Of a DNA stretch of 64,000 nucleotides, positions 47,599-58,069 are shown piece by piece (within the stretch, counting starts at the first letter, position 1; the number at the start of each line of letters is the position of its first letter). The notes under the pieces were generated by a model. The model saw only the letters and a list, made by a program, of their open reading frames with translations, was not told where the DNA came from and did not search any database. The stretch is from Steinernema hermaphroditum (taxonomy: Eukaryota > Nematoda > Chromadorea > Rhabditida > Steinernematidae): the NCBI GenBank assembly GCA_030435675.1, contig CM059623.1, forward strand, positions 13,920,092 to 13,984,091, written 5' to 3'. A program made the translations under genes and the position numbers.

Positions 47599-47671
47599 GC
47601 CCGGTTAGCTCAGTCGGTAGAGCACCAGACTCTTAATCTGGCTGTCGCGGGTTCGAGCCCCGCATCGGGCT
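47599..47671 (+). tRNA. tRNA-Lys (CTT)
   Basis: 73 bases, no intron. Acceptor GCCCGGT/ATCGGGC, D-arm TAGCTCAGTCGGTAGAGC (intact A box), anticodon stem CCAGA/TCTGG with loop CTCTTAA, T-arm GCGGG-TTCGAGC-CCCGC (intact B box). This is the canonical animal lysine tRNA sequence. Confidence 0.96.
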
Positions 47672-47791
47672 AACTTTTGGTTTTTTCAATCTAACAACAA
47701 AATCAAGGAATAGAAAATATTTTTCATAAAAACCTTTCTGTTTTCGGTTTTTTCAATACATATTTTATTCATCCTACAACAACAAAGTGCT

Positions 47792-50053
47792 TTACACGTT
47801 TAATACAGGCGTCAGAACTTCATCCCAATGATCCGACCAGTAGGTTGAATAGTCTTTTCGAAGATTGGCACGCAAGTCGTCAAGCTTCTGAAGGATTCAC
47901 TTTCCTTTTCTAGAAAATCCTAATATGACCAACCTCTGATTTTAAAGGAAAACCATTCGCCAAATCGAGGATGTGTGCTTTTAGCTCGTCATTGTTGTCA
48001 AACAGTCTTCCATTAGGAGACTTTCCTCCGTCGATAACAAGTTCGCCGATCGCCCGGAAGGACTTTGCAAGCACCTGAATACGGTAGCTACACATAGAAA
48101 AGGTTGGTTTATGCCTTACAGGCAACTTGCAGCCAAATATGTCCACCACCTTCATGGGCAGATCGATTCCAGATGTCGACGTATGCAGGGAAACTCCTAT
48201 GTCCGCCACAGCCAACATTTTGGGATAGTCTTCCGCTTCCAGCCATGGAGTTATGAAGTCGATGTGGCGGAAGTTGATCTCGGCGATCTTGTCAAGATAC
48301 ATCGCTTTCTGAGGGCCTTTTCCGGTGATAATAACGCAGAAGTGAGGAAGAGGCGCCGATGAAGCGGAGATGTTAGAGTCGACTGCTTTGAGGGCGTTCA
48401 GAAGAATGCCGAAGTCTTCGTCGTCAGTCCAGCTCGTAGAAGAGAGGAGGATAAGAGGACGAGATTCCCGTAGATGCGCGACGCCGTCAGCATCTCTGTA
48501 GGAGAATCTCGTGACTGAAACGATTAGGGGTCGTTTGAAACTGTTATGACTAACTACTACCTTCCTTCGCATCTTCAAGGTCTTCTTGAACGTCGCCCTC
48601 AGCTCGGAATACGTTGAACTCATCGGAAGTGATAAGTTTTTGGAAAAAGACGTGCTTCTCCTCCACCGAAAGCTCTCTAAATACAACGTGGTGCAACCAG
48701 GGACAAGCCAGTTTTAGTTGAAATGACCTTCTTTGTCAATAACACAAAAGTACTTGATAAAGGCCCCTTCTATTAGCTGATGCATTGAAGTAGTCAGGTA
48801 CACAAATTCATTGACGTTATTAAAAGCCAGCGATGCCGACGATTCCGAAAACGAGACTCGAGTTCAAACGAGTCTCGACTCCAGTCCGAAAGGAGTGGAT
48901 TTCGGACTCGATGGGCATCACTGGGACAAGCCCCATCGAGAAGCCCAAAAGGGCCCCCAAGACTCTCTTCATCTCGTTTTTATTGTACACATTCGTTAAG
49001 ATAGTGAATATTTGATCTGTGTCCCTTAACTTACTTGAAGTTCCATGCGGGTGCCTTGTCGTAAAGGGTTACAGCGTTCACACCCCATGCGCCTGCCAAG
49101 TCTTTCTTCATCTCATTCGATACGCAAATATTGACGTCAGCGGCTCGTCCCATTCTTCCTTCCCAGTTGTATGCCAGTTGAATGTATCTGAAATCCGGCA
49201 TTGCCATGGTTTTGAAGAGAGGTTACATCCAGAGATGGATACGAACTGGTCAGATCGGCTGACAAGGTGAGGTTTCACCCCATTCAACGATGAAACCTAT
49301 CAGAGTTTGCTACACTGTAGCGCCTCCATCTCCCTGCTAAATTTCAGCCGAATCGGCGTGGGACAGTTTGGGGCCCTCCTTGTGAGTCGGCTGGCCATAT
49401 GCTGATACGTTCATCTCTGGTTACACCCTGAAGACCCCTAACATGCTCTGTAGCGTTACCTCTGGATCACGGAACTCGATGACGTGCCCTTCGCAGTGTG
49501 TGCTTCATCTTTTCTTGGTAATGTTAGTGATTCCAAGGTAATCTTGTAGTTGCTTCGAAGGATCGACCACGTATAGTTGTGCCAGTCAATGACGAAAGAA
49601 GCCCGTTTCAGTTTGCTGATCTAAAAGGACGGCTTTTAGTTGAATCTGTCGCTTGAGAACTCACCAACCAAGAGATCATAAGCGCCGGGATTCCAGGAGG
49701 ATTCTGCATCATCACCATTGAGAGATTCCACGTTGTTTGAAACATTAACGCCCACGAGAGGAAGAAGGCCGTCCACAGTACTTTGAGACCCAGTGCAACA
49801 GTGGGTTTCACGTTGGCCAACCATTTTGGAGGAGGTTTCAACGGGATAACTCTGTGGTTTGTGACAAATAGTGAATACAGGATCTTGGGTACCTTATCCT
49901 GGGATGTTCCCGAATTTTCTGATGGGGCTTTGAGTCCATATATCCAATAATTTCAACGTTGAGTCCATGCTCGGCCAAAGACAGAGCGTGGTAGTTCATT
50001 CGTGGGCTATGGCCCACATCGCCGACGACCACGAGAGCGGCCGTTTTGGGCAT
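47792..50053 (-). CDS. ALG1: ALG1, chitobiosyldiphosphodolichol beta-mannosyltransferase
   Basis: ALG1 adds the first mannose to GlcNAc2-PP-dolichol on the cytosolic face of the ER. (The worm name alg-1 belongs to an Argonaute, so it is avoided.) Exon 1 starts MPKTAALVVVGDVGHSPRMN and YHALSLAEHGLNVEIIGYMD, matching the GT-B N-domain. The hydrophobic stretch with QNPPGIPALMISWLV and FVIDWHNYTWSIL follows at 49.8-49.57 kb. Later exons carry YIQLAYNWEGRMGRAADVNI (49.2 kb), FQKLITSDEFNVF (48.6), LILLSSTSWTDDEDFGILLN, HFCVIITGKGPQKAMYLDKI, DFITPWLEAEDYPKMLAVAD and SLHTSTSGIDLPMKVVDIFG. The end reads YSTYWSDHWDEVLTPVLNV. About nine exons; those near 49.45 kb are unresolved. Two MITEs sit in its introns. 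Confidence 0.93.
48828..48923. mobile_element. short hAT-like MITE in an ALG1 intron
   Basis: 96 bp with terminal inverted repeats: CAGCGATGCC-A-GA-TCCGAAA at the left, and CAGTGATGCCCATCGAGTCC in reverse complement at the right. Internal inverted words GAGACTCGAG/CGAGTCTCG. Candidate 8-bp target sites match at only 5 of 8, so the insertion is old. Confidence 0.6.
49230..49419. mobile_element. hAT-like MITE in an ALG1 intron
   Basis: 190 bp with ends CAGAGATG ... CATCTCTG and subterminal ACGAACTG/CGTATCAG and TCGGCTGACAAGG/CCTTGTGAGTCGGCTG inverted words. Flanks GTTACATC (49222-49229) and GTTACACC (49420-49427) agree at 7 of 8, as expected for hAT 8-bp duplications. No coding capacity. Confidence 0.75.
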
Positions 50054-50498
50054 TTTCTGTTGGTAGCGAGACTTGCAGCCACGAGTCCGGCTTCGTGCTT
50101 TCTGAAGATAAGGAGGCCACTATGGCTCTGCCACTATGGAAAAGCAACACAGTGAACAGCGACAGATACTGTAGTTACTGTAAACAATCTTCTAACTACA
50201 AGGAATATTTAGTCGCTGGAAGCGCATGATCTGTTTGTACAGAATTGGTCAACTCCGCATCGCGCCACGTTGAACGATAAACTTCGAACCGTCGGCGCGA
50301 TGATCTTTCTATCGCACATTAATCGATGTTTGGACACTTTCGTGAAAGAAAGTGATCGAAGGCTTTCTGGGAATCGGGGGATCATTGCGCCACCAACGAC
50401 GGTCCAGAACGAGCGCTCGCTAAAGTCAGTCGACTCATGCAGCAGGACTCTGTATATAAAATTTATTAACTAAGCACAAATTAACCAAAAAAACCGAT
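50054..50498. other. intergenic with SINE-like fragment
   Basis: No gene. Contains SINE-like partial copy 4 at about 50365-50435 (GGCTTTCTGGGAATCGGGG, ATCATTGCGCCA, CGACGGTCCAGAACGA). It separates ALG1 from the F-box-like gene. Confidence 0.55.
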
Positions 50499-51437
50499 TT
50501 ATGTAAACAATATTCCAATTTGAGGCATCTTTGCTAGACAACTCATCTCACTTTCGTTAGCTTTCTGTTGGCAACACTCGAAAAACACATATGCGCTGTT
50601 GCTGTCTCTATCGTCTCCACCGTACTTCAGCTTGTAAGGGTGCGATGGTTTTGTGAAGAGGGATCGCGGAAAGTAGAAGTGGTGCCTGCTGATTGGATCG
50701 AACTCTTCTTGAGGACAAAGCTCCAGTTTATCTTCCAAGAATTTAATACGATTTGAGGTTTCAAAATAAAGGCACAAATCTTTCCCTCGAAGTGCTTTCT
50801 TATTCCGGGCCCAGAACACTAAAAGTTCTTCGAGATGACGGTCCTCCATAAAACGCACAGACTTGAACCGAGGTTGAATAAGTGATAGCTTCACCATTTC
50901 CATCACTTCTTCTGAAGGTGCTTTGCTTTCAATAGCTAACTGCGAGAGGTGCCCGGTTTCGATAAGTCTCTTGCAAAGGGTGATCGCTTCGTCGCTGAGG
51001 TTTTCGCGGATTCCTAATCCCGTTAGTTGCTTGGCTGTGCATGCCCAATCGATCCACGCCTTGCTCACGGTGGCTGTCTGTAGGCTTAAGCAGTGCGCGG
51101 CATTGGGAAAGCAAATCCTATCGATGTTTTCGTTGCTAACCTTGTCCTCATTATTCTCGAAAATGCATATGGTAACGCAATAGACAAATTTGTCTTTCTT
51201 GATCCGAAGGTTTTTGGGGACTTCGCCATTCCAACTCCAACGTCTCTCACGAATTATTTGGCTGTTGTCAATAGCGACGACATGAGCTTTGAACAACGAT
51301 GTCATCTGCTGCGCGACGATTCCAATGTTGCCCGACAATTGTTGACCAATTTTGGATAGCCGCGAAACCACTAAGGCTCGTGCTGTGCATGCAACCCAAA
51401 ATACGGATTCATAGAACGCGTAGGGAAGGTCGTTCAT
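50499..51437 (-). CDS. F-box-like protein, lineage-specific family, intact copy
   Basis: A single-exon ORF of 312 residues. The N-terminus MNDLPYAFYESVFWVACTAR, followed by ALVVSRLSKIGQQLSG, has the F-box pattern (DLPxxxxExVFWV...SRLSK), which would bind SKP1 in an SCF ubiquitin ligase. The rest (IGIVAQQMTSLFKAHVVAID, RICFPNAAHCLSL, SKAWIDWACTAKQL, EAITLCKRLIETGHLSQLAI, VKLSLIQPRFKSVRFM, HLEELLVFWARNKKALRGK, RHHFYFPRSLF) would be the substrate-side domain, similar in plan to the C-terminal domains of nematode F-box families. I recognise no named family. The only relative in the window is the broken copy at 16.5-17.9 kb, and the two share 5' flanking DNA. Conservation of frame suggests this copy is functional. 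Confidence 0.75.
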   Translation of the reverse strand: MNDLPYAFYESVFWVACTARALVVSRLSKIGQQLSGNIGIVAQQMTSLFKAHVVAIDNSQIIRERRWSWNGEVPKNLRIKKDKFVYCVTICIFENNEDKVSNENIDRICFPNAAHCLSLQTATVSKAWIDWACTAKQLTGLGIRENLSDEAITLCKRLIETGHLSQLAIESKAPSEEVMEMVKLSLIQPRFKSVRFMEDRHLEELLVFWARNKKALRGKDLCLYFETSNRIKFLEDKLELCPQEEFDPISRHHFYFPRSLFTKPSHPYKLKYGGDDRDSNSAYVFFECCQQKANESEMSCLAKMPQIGILFT

Positions 51438-52235
51438 TAAAATGATTAAAAATCGAGTTAAAGAAATCTTTCAAAATCAGAGACTTAAATAGCAAAACGT
51501 CTCCGCGAGTGCATCGCTAATCGAGAATGGGCAACGCTGGGTATCATAAGGCGTTGAAATTCGGACATCGAAGAACCGACGGTCTGTGTGGTGTTTTTTT
51601 TTCACAGTGGAGCGGTTTTTCGATCATTTGAGGAGCGGTAACTTTTATACAAAATGAGAACTGTGGCCGGTGTCGAACCGACTCCGACCCCGAACAAATC
51701 AAACACGTCGGCACTGAGCCACATAGACAGTTTAAGGACAATCGGTTTGTTTAAGCGATTCGTGGAGTGGGAGGCGCGGGTGGTCGGGCGGTGATGACGG
51801 TCTTCTTGGCGAGATGTGGTTAGGCTCACGCCCCACAACAGCCACGAAGGTCAAGATGAACCACTCACTGATCTGATTCGAAGACCTTCAGAGAGAAAGC
51901 GACCGATTGGCACCGACATAAATGGAAGATCCAAGGGATCGGTTAACTGCCATCCTACCTCGGTGGTCGATAGATTACCAATTGTTAGACATCAATGCGT
52001 TTGAGAAACAAATCCAATTCGATATCCGACTCAGGGTACATGATTAGTAAGGAACAGAGTTGTCCGTATAACCGAAAGTTCGGGTACCCGGATCGAAAAA
52101 CCCGACCCCAAAACTCGAACCTGACAACTTTGCCAAGGAATTTTCACTTGCACATTAATCGTCCAATTAGTGCGTTATACTTTATACAAGGACAATTACG
52201 GTGTATTGCAATGACACAATTTAACGCAAATCGGT
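51438..52235. other. shared 5' flank of the F-box-like gene, tRNA-like tract and SINE-like copy 5
   Basis: 51480-51640 matches the flank of the broken paralog (17970-18180). 51660-51737 in reverse complement has GTGGCTCAGTGC and GTCGGTTCGACACCGGC, resembling A-box/T-arm sequences, with GTGGC/GCCAC ends able to pair. 51775-51935 matches the SINE-like repeat (TCGGGCGGTGATGACG, TCTTCTTGGCGAGA, AGAGAGAAAGCGACCGAT). Confidence 0.55.
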
Positions 52236-53661
52236 CTATTTTGCACTGCTGGCGATATCGACATGAAGATTTACATAGGTCTTCATGTGGGCTACTTCTT
52301 TTCGATGTTCCTAGAATCATGAATACCACTCTTCGCCAAACAGACTCTACGCTTACCTCAACTCGCTCAAGATATTCGTAGACCCTGCTCATCATGAACT
52401 GAACGCTCACGTTGCTCTCCAAGAAGTACGCTTCCATCTCGGTCAATATTTGGTTCTTCAGTCTGCTAAAGGCGTTCTTGACCATTTCAACACCGCTGTG
52501 CTTCATTGAGATGTTCACAAAGAGCAGATACATGAGAAGATAGAAGATGTTGTCGTCGGGGAACCAATAGGTTTGACACATCTTTCGAAGATAAGTGCCA
52601 CTTAGACGCACGTCTAAGCTCTAAATACGGTACAGTACTATTGCCTTCCCCATGAATGCATACGATCAAAGCGATGTTCTTCCAATCGTCATGAGTGGCA
52701 TGAGGAAGAGACCGCTTGGCCTGAGTGTAGAGAGCGCGCTCCGATCTGTCGTAGTAGATAGTCGGGAGTATGTAGTTTCGATCGTTGCTTAACCATCGTT
52801 CTTGACGCTTTGAGGCGTTTTTGAAGCCACGAAAAGCCAGAATCGTCCAGACCTGAGATCGATGATAGAAGGTCAGAAATGCACCATGTGTAGGTTACGT
52901 AATATGGCTGAATATATTTGGAGAAGGCGTCTAAGTCCAAGGTGCTGAACGATTTGAAGAAATCCAGTCTGGATAGAGTGGAGGTGAGATCGTCGCCGAT
53001 GGCTTCTTGGAGCTTTCTGTGGCTTTGAAGACTGTGGAAATGCTGATCGTCTTCCAGAGCTCCGCGGATCTGAGGTAGCACTTATGTAGAGCTTAGAGAG
53101 ACATGGCAAAAGCGACTAATCTCTTGTTTGTTTTTTGTGAGGTCTCTTTATTTATCTACATCTTATTAAGGTTGATGCAGGACTTAAGAACGTCCCAAAA
53201 CAAACCTTTCCATCTTTGTAAAATCTATGTTCCATGCTTCTACGACTCCACTCGAGTTCTTTTGAGATTTGGCTCATCAAGGGGAATCTGTCGTCCGAAA
53301 AAGGCTGATCAAAGTTCAAACCACAGTTCACGACGTTCTGAACCACATCCTGTTGATTCAATTCTGGTTTAACAACTGAAATTCCACGTATCAAAGTCTT
53401 CAACCTTACAATAAACTCACGATTTTCCTTCATACCTATCCTCTTGCATCGATCGACGCGGCACTTCCGACACAGCTGGCGAGGACTAAGGGCTTGACTA
53501 GGAGAGCAAAAGATCGGATTCTTGAGGCATTCAAACGGCTTTTTCTTCTTCGCCGATCGCGCGAACACCATCGCGCAGGCTTTGCAGCTTGGAGCTGTGG
53601 CGCCATAGTGAAAGTTCCGGGCTTCCCCAGAGCAGCAGACTCGACACCGGGGCCCGTTCAT
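52236..53661 (-). CDS. nuclear hormone receptor A (nematode supplementary type)
   Basis: The DNA-binding domain begins at once: MNGPRCRVCCSGEARNFHYG, CKACAMVFARSAKKKKPFEC, then CRKCRVDRCKRIGM, giving eight zinc-ligand Cys. The ligand-binding domain follows over several exons: PFSDDRFPLMSQIS, FHSLQSHRKLQEAIGDDLTS, FFKSFSTLDLDAFSKYI, WTILAFRGFKNASKRQERWL, RALYTQAKRSLPHATHDDW, NIFYLLMYLLFVNISMKHSG and VQFMMSRVYEYLERVE. A short last exon probably ends DIASSAK at 52236. The ATG at 53661 is preferred over 53703 because the two neighbouring receptors also start just before the first finger. The P-box region CKACAMVF departs from the classical CEGCKGFF. The LBD is closest in this window to receptor C (59.1-61.5 kb). 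Confidence 0.85.
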
Positions 53662-53703
53662 CTCTGGCCGCCTAGCTTTGTGTACTTTAATGTTCCGCAG
53701 CAT

Positions 53704-55355
53704 TGCGACTGACGAGGCTGAAGTGCGAAGTACAGATAAGATAGACGAGAAGATATGATCTTCATTGGTATGCATGCGGGCATAACCGTAAATGTTAATT
53801 TATATCACTGCAGACGGTTGACGCGTTCTGTTAGAGCCGCTACCTTATTGAACGATCGACTGAATTCTGGTCTTTGCCGTTTTGACGTCGGCGCAAAATA
53901 CTCAGATCGCTGACTTTGACACTGGAACGAGATGAGAAGCAGTGACTATGATACATGTTTTCCTTACTGATCTATATGACGCCTTGTACAGTGCAGTTCG
54001 TTCATCATCCTATAAAATTAGGGAAGTACGGTTTCATGGAAAGGGCGGTCATGACGCTGTGTGGCTTTTATTCTACTTTAGACCACTTAATTGAGAAGTC
54101 AAATCACATGAGAAGAAGTGACTACGATACCTGTCTTTTTTTGTTGCGCACATGGTGCCTTGCTAAGCGTTGATCCTGGTATAAATTACTTATATACTCG
54201 ATACTCGTATACAACTGTGGTGGCCGAAACGGCCATCACATTGCGAAATACCCCGGCGCTCTAGCCAACGCTCGGCGGAGCGTTGGGAGGAACAAAAGCG
54301 CCGAGGAAGAGCTCAGAGAGGATCACTCGGGAAACTTCGAAAGGTGTTAGGGTGATCTGCGGGTAATATTCGGGTAGTAGATCTGAGTGAAATAGACCAT
54401 GGCCCCTCTTTATTAGGTTGTAATATTCCGTGTACATATAAACGTGTGTGTTATATCCTGTGTAATCTGGGGACACTGAATGGACGGCATCGAGGAACTC
54501 GGGAGCTACACCACAAAACTAAGGAAGGTCAGCCATAACATAATTTATAGCGTTGTGGCTTTCATTTTGGTTTAATTGTTAGAATAATAATTAAGAGTTT
54601 CCATCCAGAATAGTCCATTATTTTACAACTTGTGAAATCGTCCTCCTTGTTCGTCTACAACACATGCAATTTCGACCGAAACCACGAGAGTCTTCGTGAC
54701 AGCTAACAAGCTACATATCTGAAAGATGAGAGATCAATCCGAAATGGAATAAAATATGCTATCAGCACCGATACCATACACTCCACCGACGTCGAACTTT
54801 AGGTCCATTCGGTCCAATTTTCTCCCTTTCGCTCGACCGGACGTCGTGTATTATGAAGAACGAATCTTTTGGAATTCCGAGTCTTCAGGAAAGTCTCAAA
54901 TACTTAATGATGGGGGGAAATTCCAGCCACGGGAATACGATATGAATTATACCGTAGCCGATGCTTTGGTAAGCCTGGACGGATAGCACGATTTATTTGT
55001 ACTGTACATCCAGAGGTTTTTCAAAATTTCCATATCCCATTCCATTGGAAAGTCGTTGCAGCTAAGGCTCTCTGGTGTTGCGGAAGCCTTCTGGAAACCG
55101 GCCATCGACTACGGCCCACAATGGCCGCTCACTCATTTTCAGCGATCTTCACAGAGAGCGAGTGGACCGATCGCCACAAATGTAAGACCTGAAATTTGAT
55201 TTGAAATTTCCATTCGAAGAAGATATGTCAGTTTATGTATTTTCGCATCACATCAGCCACTTTTGGTGACGAAAGGTGAGCACAGTTCTAACACAAAGTC
55301 ATACATGTCTAGTACTGTTTGCCTTCGTTTTCAAATTTCTTGAAATTTGCATGTG
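53704..55355. other. intergenic, nothing firmly recognised
   Basis: Two related 60-base segments (about 53930 and 54104: GAGAAG-AGTGACTA-GATAC-TGT) show a local duplication. A SINE-like copy 6 lies at 55060-55200. A 71-residue minus-strand ORF at 54261-54476 is rejected as a gene. Confidence 0.5.
55060..55200 (+). repeat. SINE-like dispersed repeat, copy 6
   Basis: Carries CTCTGGTGTTGCGGAAGCCT, TCTGGAAACCGG, TGGCCGCTCACTCA, CAGAGAGCGAGTGGACCGAT and CGCCACAAATGTAAGACCTG in the same order as copy 3, ending in GAAATTTGATTTGAAAT. Confidence 0.7.
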
Positions 55356-58069
55356 CTATTGTTCATACTGAGACAAATTGACTGTTACTAGAATTTGCCT
55401 TGTTTTCTCACCATAAAACTAAACGAAATAGAGTTTATTATCCCCATTGTACTCGAAACTACGAAACTAACCTTGACCGTAGCAAGGAACTGTTCCACCC
55501 TGTACAACCCTCCTTCCAACTCCCACTCTTCCAAGTAGTACTTTCCAAATTCTCTCAATATCTTTGTCTTCAAATCAAACATTTGCAACTTCATAAAACT
55601 GGGGGTACAGTAGTCGTACATAAGTTCAACGATGAGAAGAAGGAGGAAGAGACAGAAGCAGTTTTCGTCGCCAATCCATTTCTGTTCGATGGCCGGATGG
55701 ATGTGCTGTTGTCCAAGCATTCGCTGCTCTAGGAGGGCTCTAAAACGCCAAGGAGTGGACTTTGTGATGCAGCTGGAATTACCTGGCAATGGGTTCACAT
55801 GTGCTTCGATGAAGACGTGGCGTTGAACGGGTAACATACGCCATGGCTCCTTCCATGTCGAGCTGTTCGTAGACGCTGGGAAGAGGAAAGTAGCGATTGC
55901 TGGTTGGAAAGTCGATGTTGTTGCTTCGGATCTTGGACAGTGTTTTCACCGATTGCCAATTGTTGGTAAGGAAAAACTGAAAAAGAAAGGCTAGGGTTCG
56001 AAGTTAGCGATCATTAGGTTGAGCGGGCGTCCAAGTACTGTAGTTATCAGTGATGGGTAATGTAGGTAATGGTGAACAGATGTAAAATGAAGATAATCGT
56101 GCAGCGTTTAACGATTGTAAACGATGGACTTTAGCGAAGCGAAGATTCCCATAACGAAGTAGAGATTTGAACCAGAGCTGGCGGCTTGGATTGGAATTCT
56201 GATAAAAAATCCGATCCGATATCCGGCATCTCCGGTTTCGGCCTAGGATTTTTATAAAGATAAATAACGAACCTTTGCTTTCCAACCGAAATTTATATAA
56301 TATCCCACGTTTGGCCGCTGTGAACTGTAGCGGTTAATCAGTGCTGCAGATGAGTGCATCGTGTTTGAAATGTCCGTAAGTCGTGTGGGAAATGACAAAG
56401 AGAAGATCTGCTAGGGTCCGAGCTAGATTGAAAACTCAGATTATAACATTAGAAACCAGTGAAGCCAGCTCAGTGAACCTTTGCAATCTGGGCTGGGGCT
56501 GGCTCGGAATTCGAATTCCGAGGAGAACATGCGACAGGGTCCGCGCTAGAGTGGATGAAGAAGATCTATGTCTTTTTGTTCAGCTCGGAATTTGATTTCC
56601 GGGCAGGCTGAAGGCGGAGGCCCAGCAGCCGGCTCCGGCTCGTGGGATCACAAAACAATGATCATAGTAACTAGTAGCACTTCATAATGATCGAAAAATA
56701 CGCATGAATATAGGCTAACAAACAGAGCCACTCGATTCGAGCAGGCTTCCTGAGCGCAGACGATCAGCGAAAATCGTATGCCATTGACACATATGTTTTG
56801 TCTCTCGTCGTCTGCGCCCTCTTCACACCGTTCGTAACAGTCGAATTAGAGCCATTCTGTAAAGCGATCGATGAGTGGGCGTTCCAGAGATCGAATTCCG
56901 AGCCGGCTTCGGATCGCATAGCTTTGCTCTGGCTCGGTTTACATTAGCATTAGAAGCAAAAGGCGCGGCCAATTAAACAAACTTAACATTTGTGCTGGGA
57001 AACTAGTTACTGGACAATATTCAAAATGCCCTCTAAAGAAAGCTTTCGCGAACCCGACTGGCAACTAATTCTGATGGGTAATGAGAGCAATCAAACGGTC
57101 AATCAATTGAGTTTGATGATAGAAAAGTAGAACTAGTGGGTGAATGGTTTCGATCTAGTGTAGGGACAAGATAGAGCCTTCGCTGGACTAGAAAAATGAC
57201 AGCTTCGAAACTGCTTTGGTTTTGGATTCGCTAGGCGCACAATGAAATTGAATGAAGCCCATATCGTGCATATCTACGCAACGGAATTTGGACTCTCTTA
57301 CCCGATCACTTAGATTTAGATTTCTCAATCACTGGATCGACCCTTTTCGACTGCAACCGAACGAGATAAGCTCATAGGTTAAGGAATTTATCAATAAACA
57401 GCGCGCCCAAAACCTACATCTACGATCAAATCAATATGTGCAAACACTTACAAAAGGTATCCTGACGTAGTGACTGATGACGGTTCTGTCCACATGAGAA
57501 ATTTTGTCAAAAGCGGGTAGTTGACCCAGCTGTTCGATGAGTAGACTCTGATGGTTTCGATGATATTCGGCGTGTTCGGTGAAGCTGTAGAATTCATCTC
57601 CACTTGAAAAGGGACCACGGAACTAAATTGAGTTTTTAGTCATTTAGCCACTCTCGCGCCACTCACATTCCCCGTGAACGGGAACCGATTCTCAACGGCT
57701 GCCTGGAAGTCATGGATCACAGCACAAATCGCTGACATGAGCGGGAAGTTGTCGTTTTGAAAAGGTCGTTCTGTTGGACCTCTGTATGGGACGGTGACCA
57801 CTAAATTAGTTCCTTGGGAAGGCTGGCAGATAAGGAGACTTACAATGTTCATCCATTCCAGCTTCGTAACATCGATCCACACGACATTTACGGCAAGATT
57901 CTCTCAAGCCGGCACCGGGATTGCAAAAACGCGGATTCTCCAAACAGAGCAGCGTTCGCTTGTTCTTCACGTACCGACTGAACACCATGGCACAACTCTT
58001 GCAAGACTGCACACCATAGTGGTAGTTCTCGGCGATTGAGAACTGGCAGATAGGGCACAGCGGGTCCAT
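55356..58069 (-). CDS. nuclear hormone receptor B (nematode supplementary type)
   Basis: It starts MDPLCPICQFSIAENYHYG, then CKSCAMVFSRYVKNKR and CRKCRVDRCYEAGMDEHC, a complete two-finger DNA-binding domain (58069 to 57840). The next exons give TERPFQNDNFPLMSAI (57.7 kb) and FYSFTEHAEYHRNHQSLLIE, with PAFDKISHVDRTVISHYV (57.6-57.45). After a 1.45-kb intron come NIDFPTSNRYFPLPSVYEQL (55.9 kb) and KWIGDENCFCLFLLLLIVEL, with REFGKYYLEEWELEGGLYRV (55.7-55.47). A short last exon from 55420 (FYGEKTRQILVTVNLSQYEQ) is inferred by analogy with receptors A and C. The exon plan equals that of A and C, pointing to tandem duplication. Confidence 0.82.
55986..57440. other. large intron of receptor B with palindromic GAATTC repeats
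   Basis: No exon seen. Contains a perfect 20-bp palindrome, CTCGGAATTCGAATTCCGAG, at 56503-56522, and further CTCGGAATTT and GAATTCCGAG words at 56583 and 56893. It may be a decayed element. Confidence 0.5.

Noticed and set aside
54261..54476. 71-residue minus-strand ORF, considered as a receptor ligand-binding fragment
   Set aside because: It lacks the helix blocks seen in receptors A-C and has no exon neighbours.
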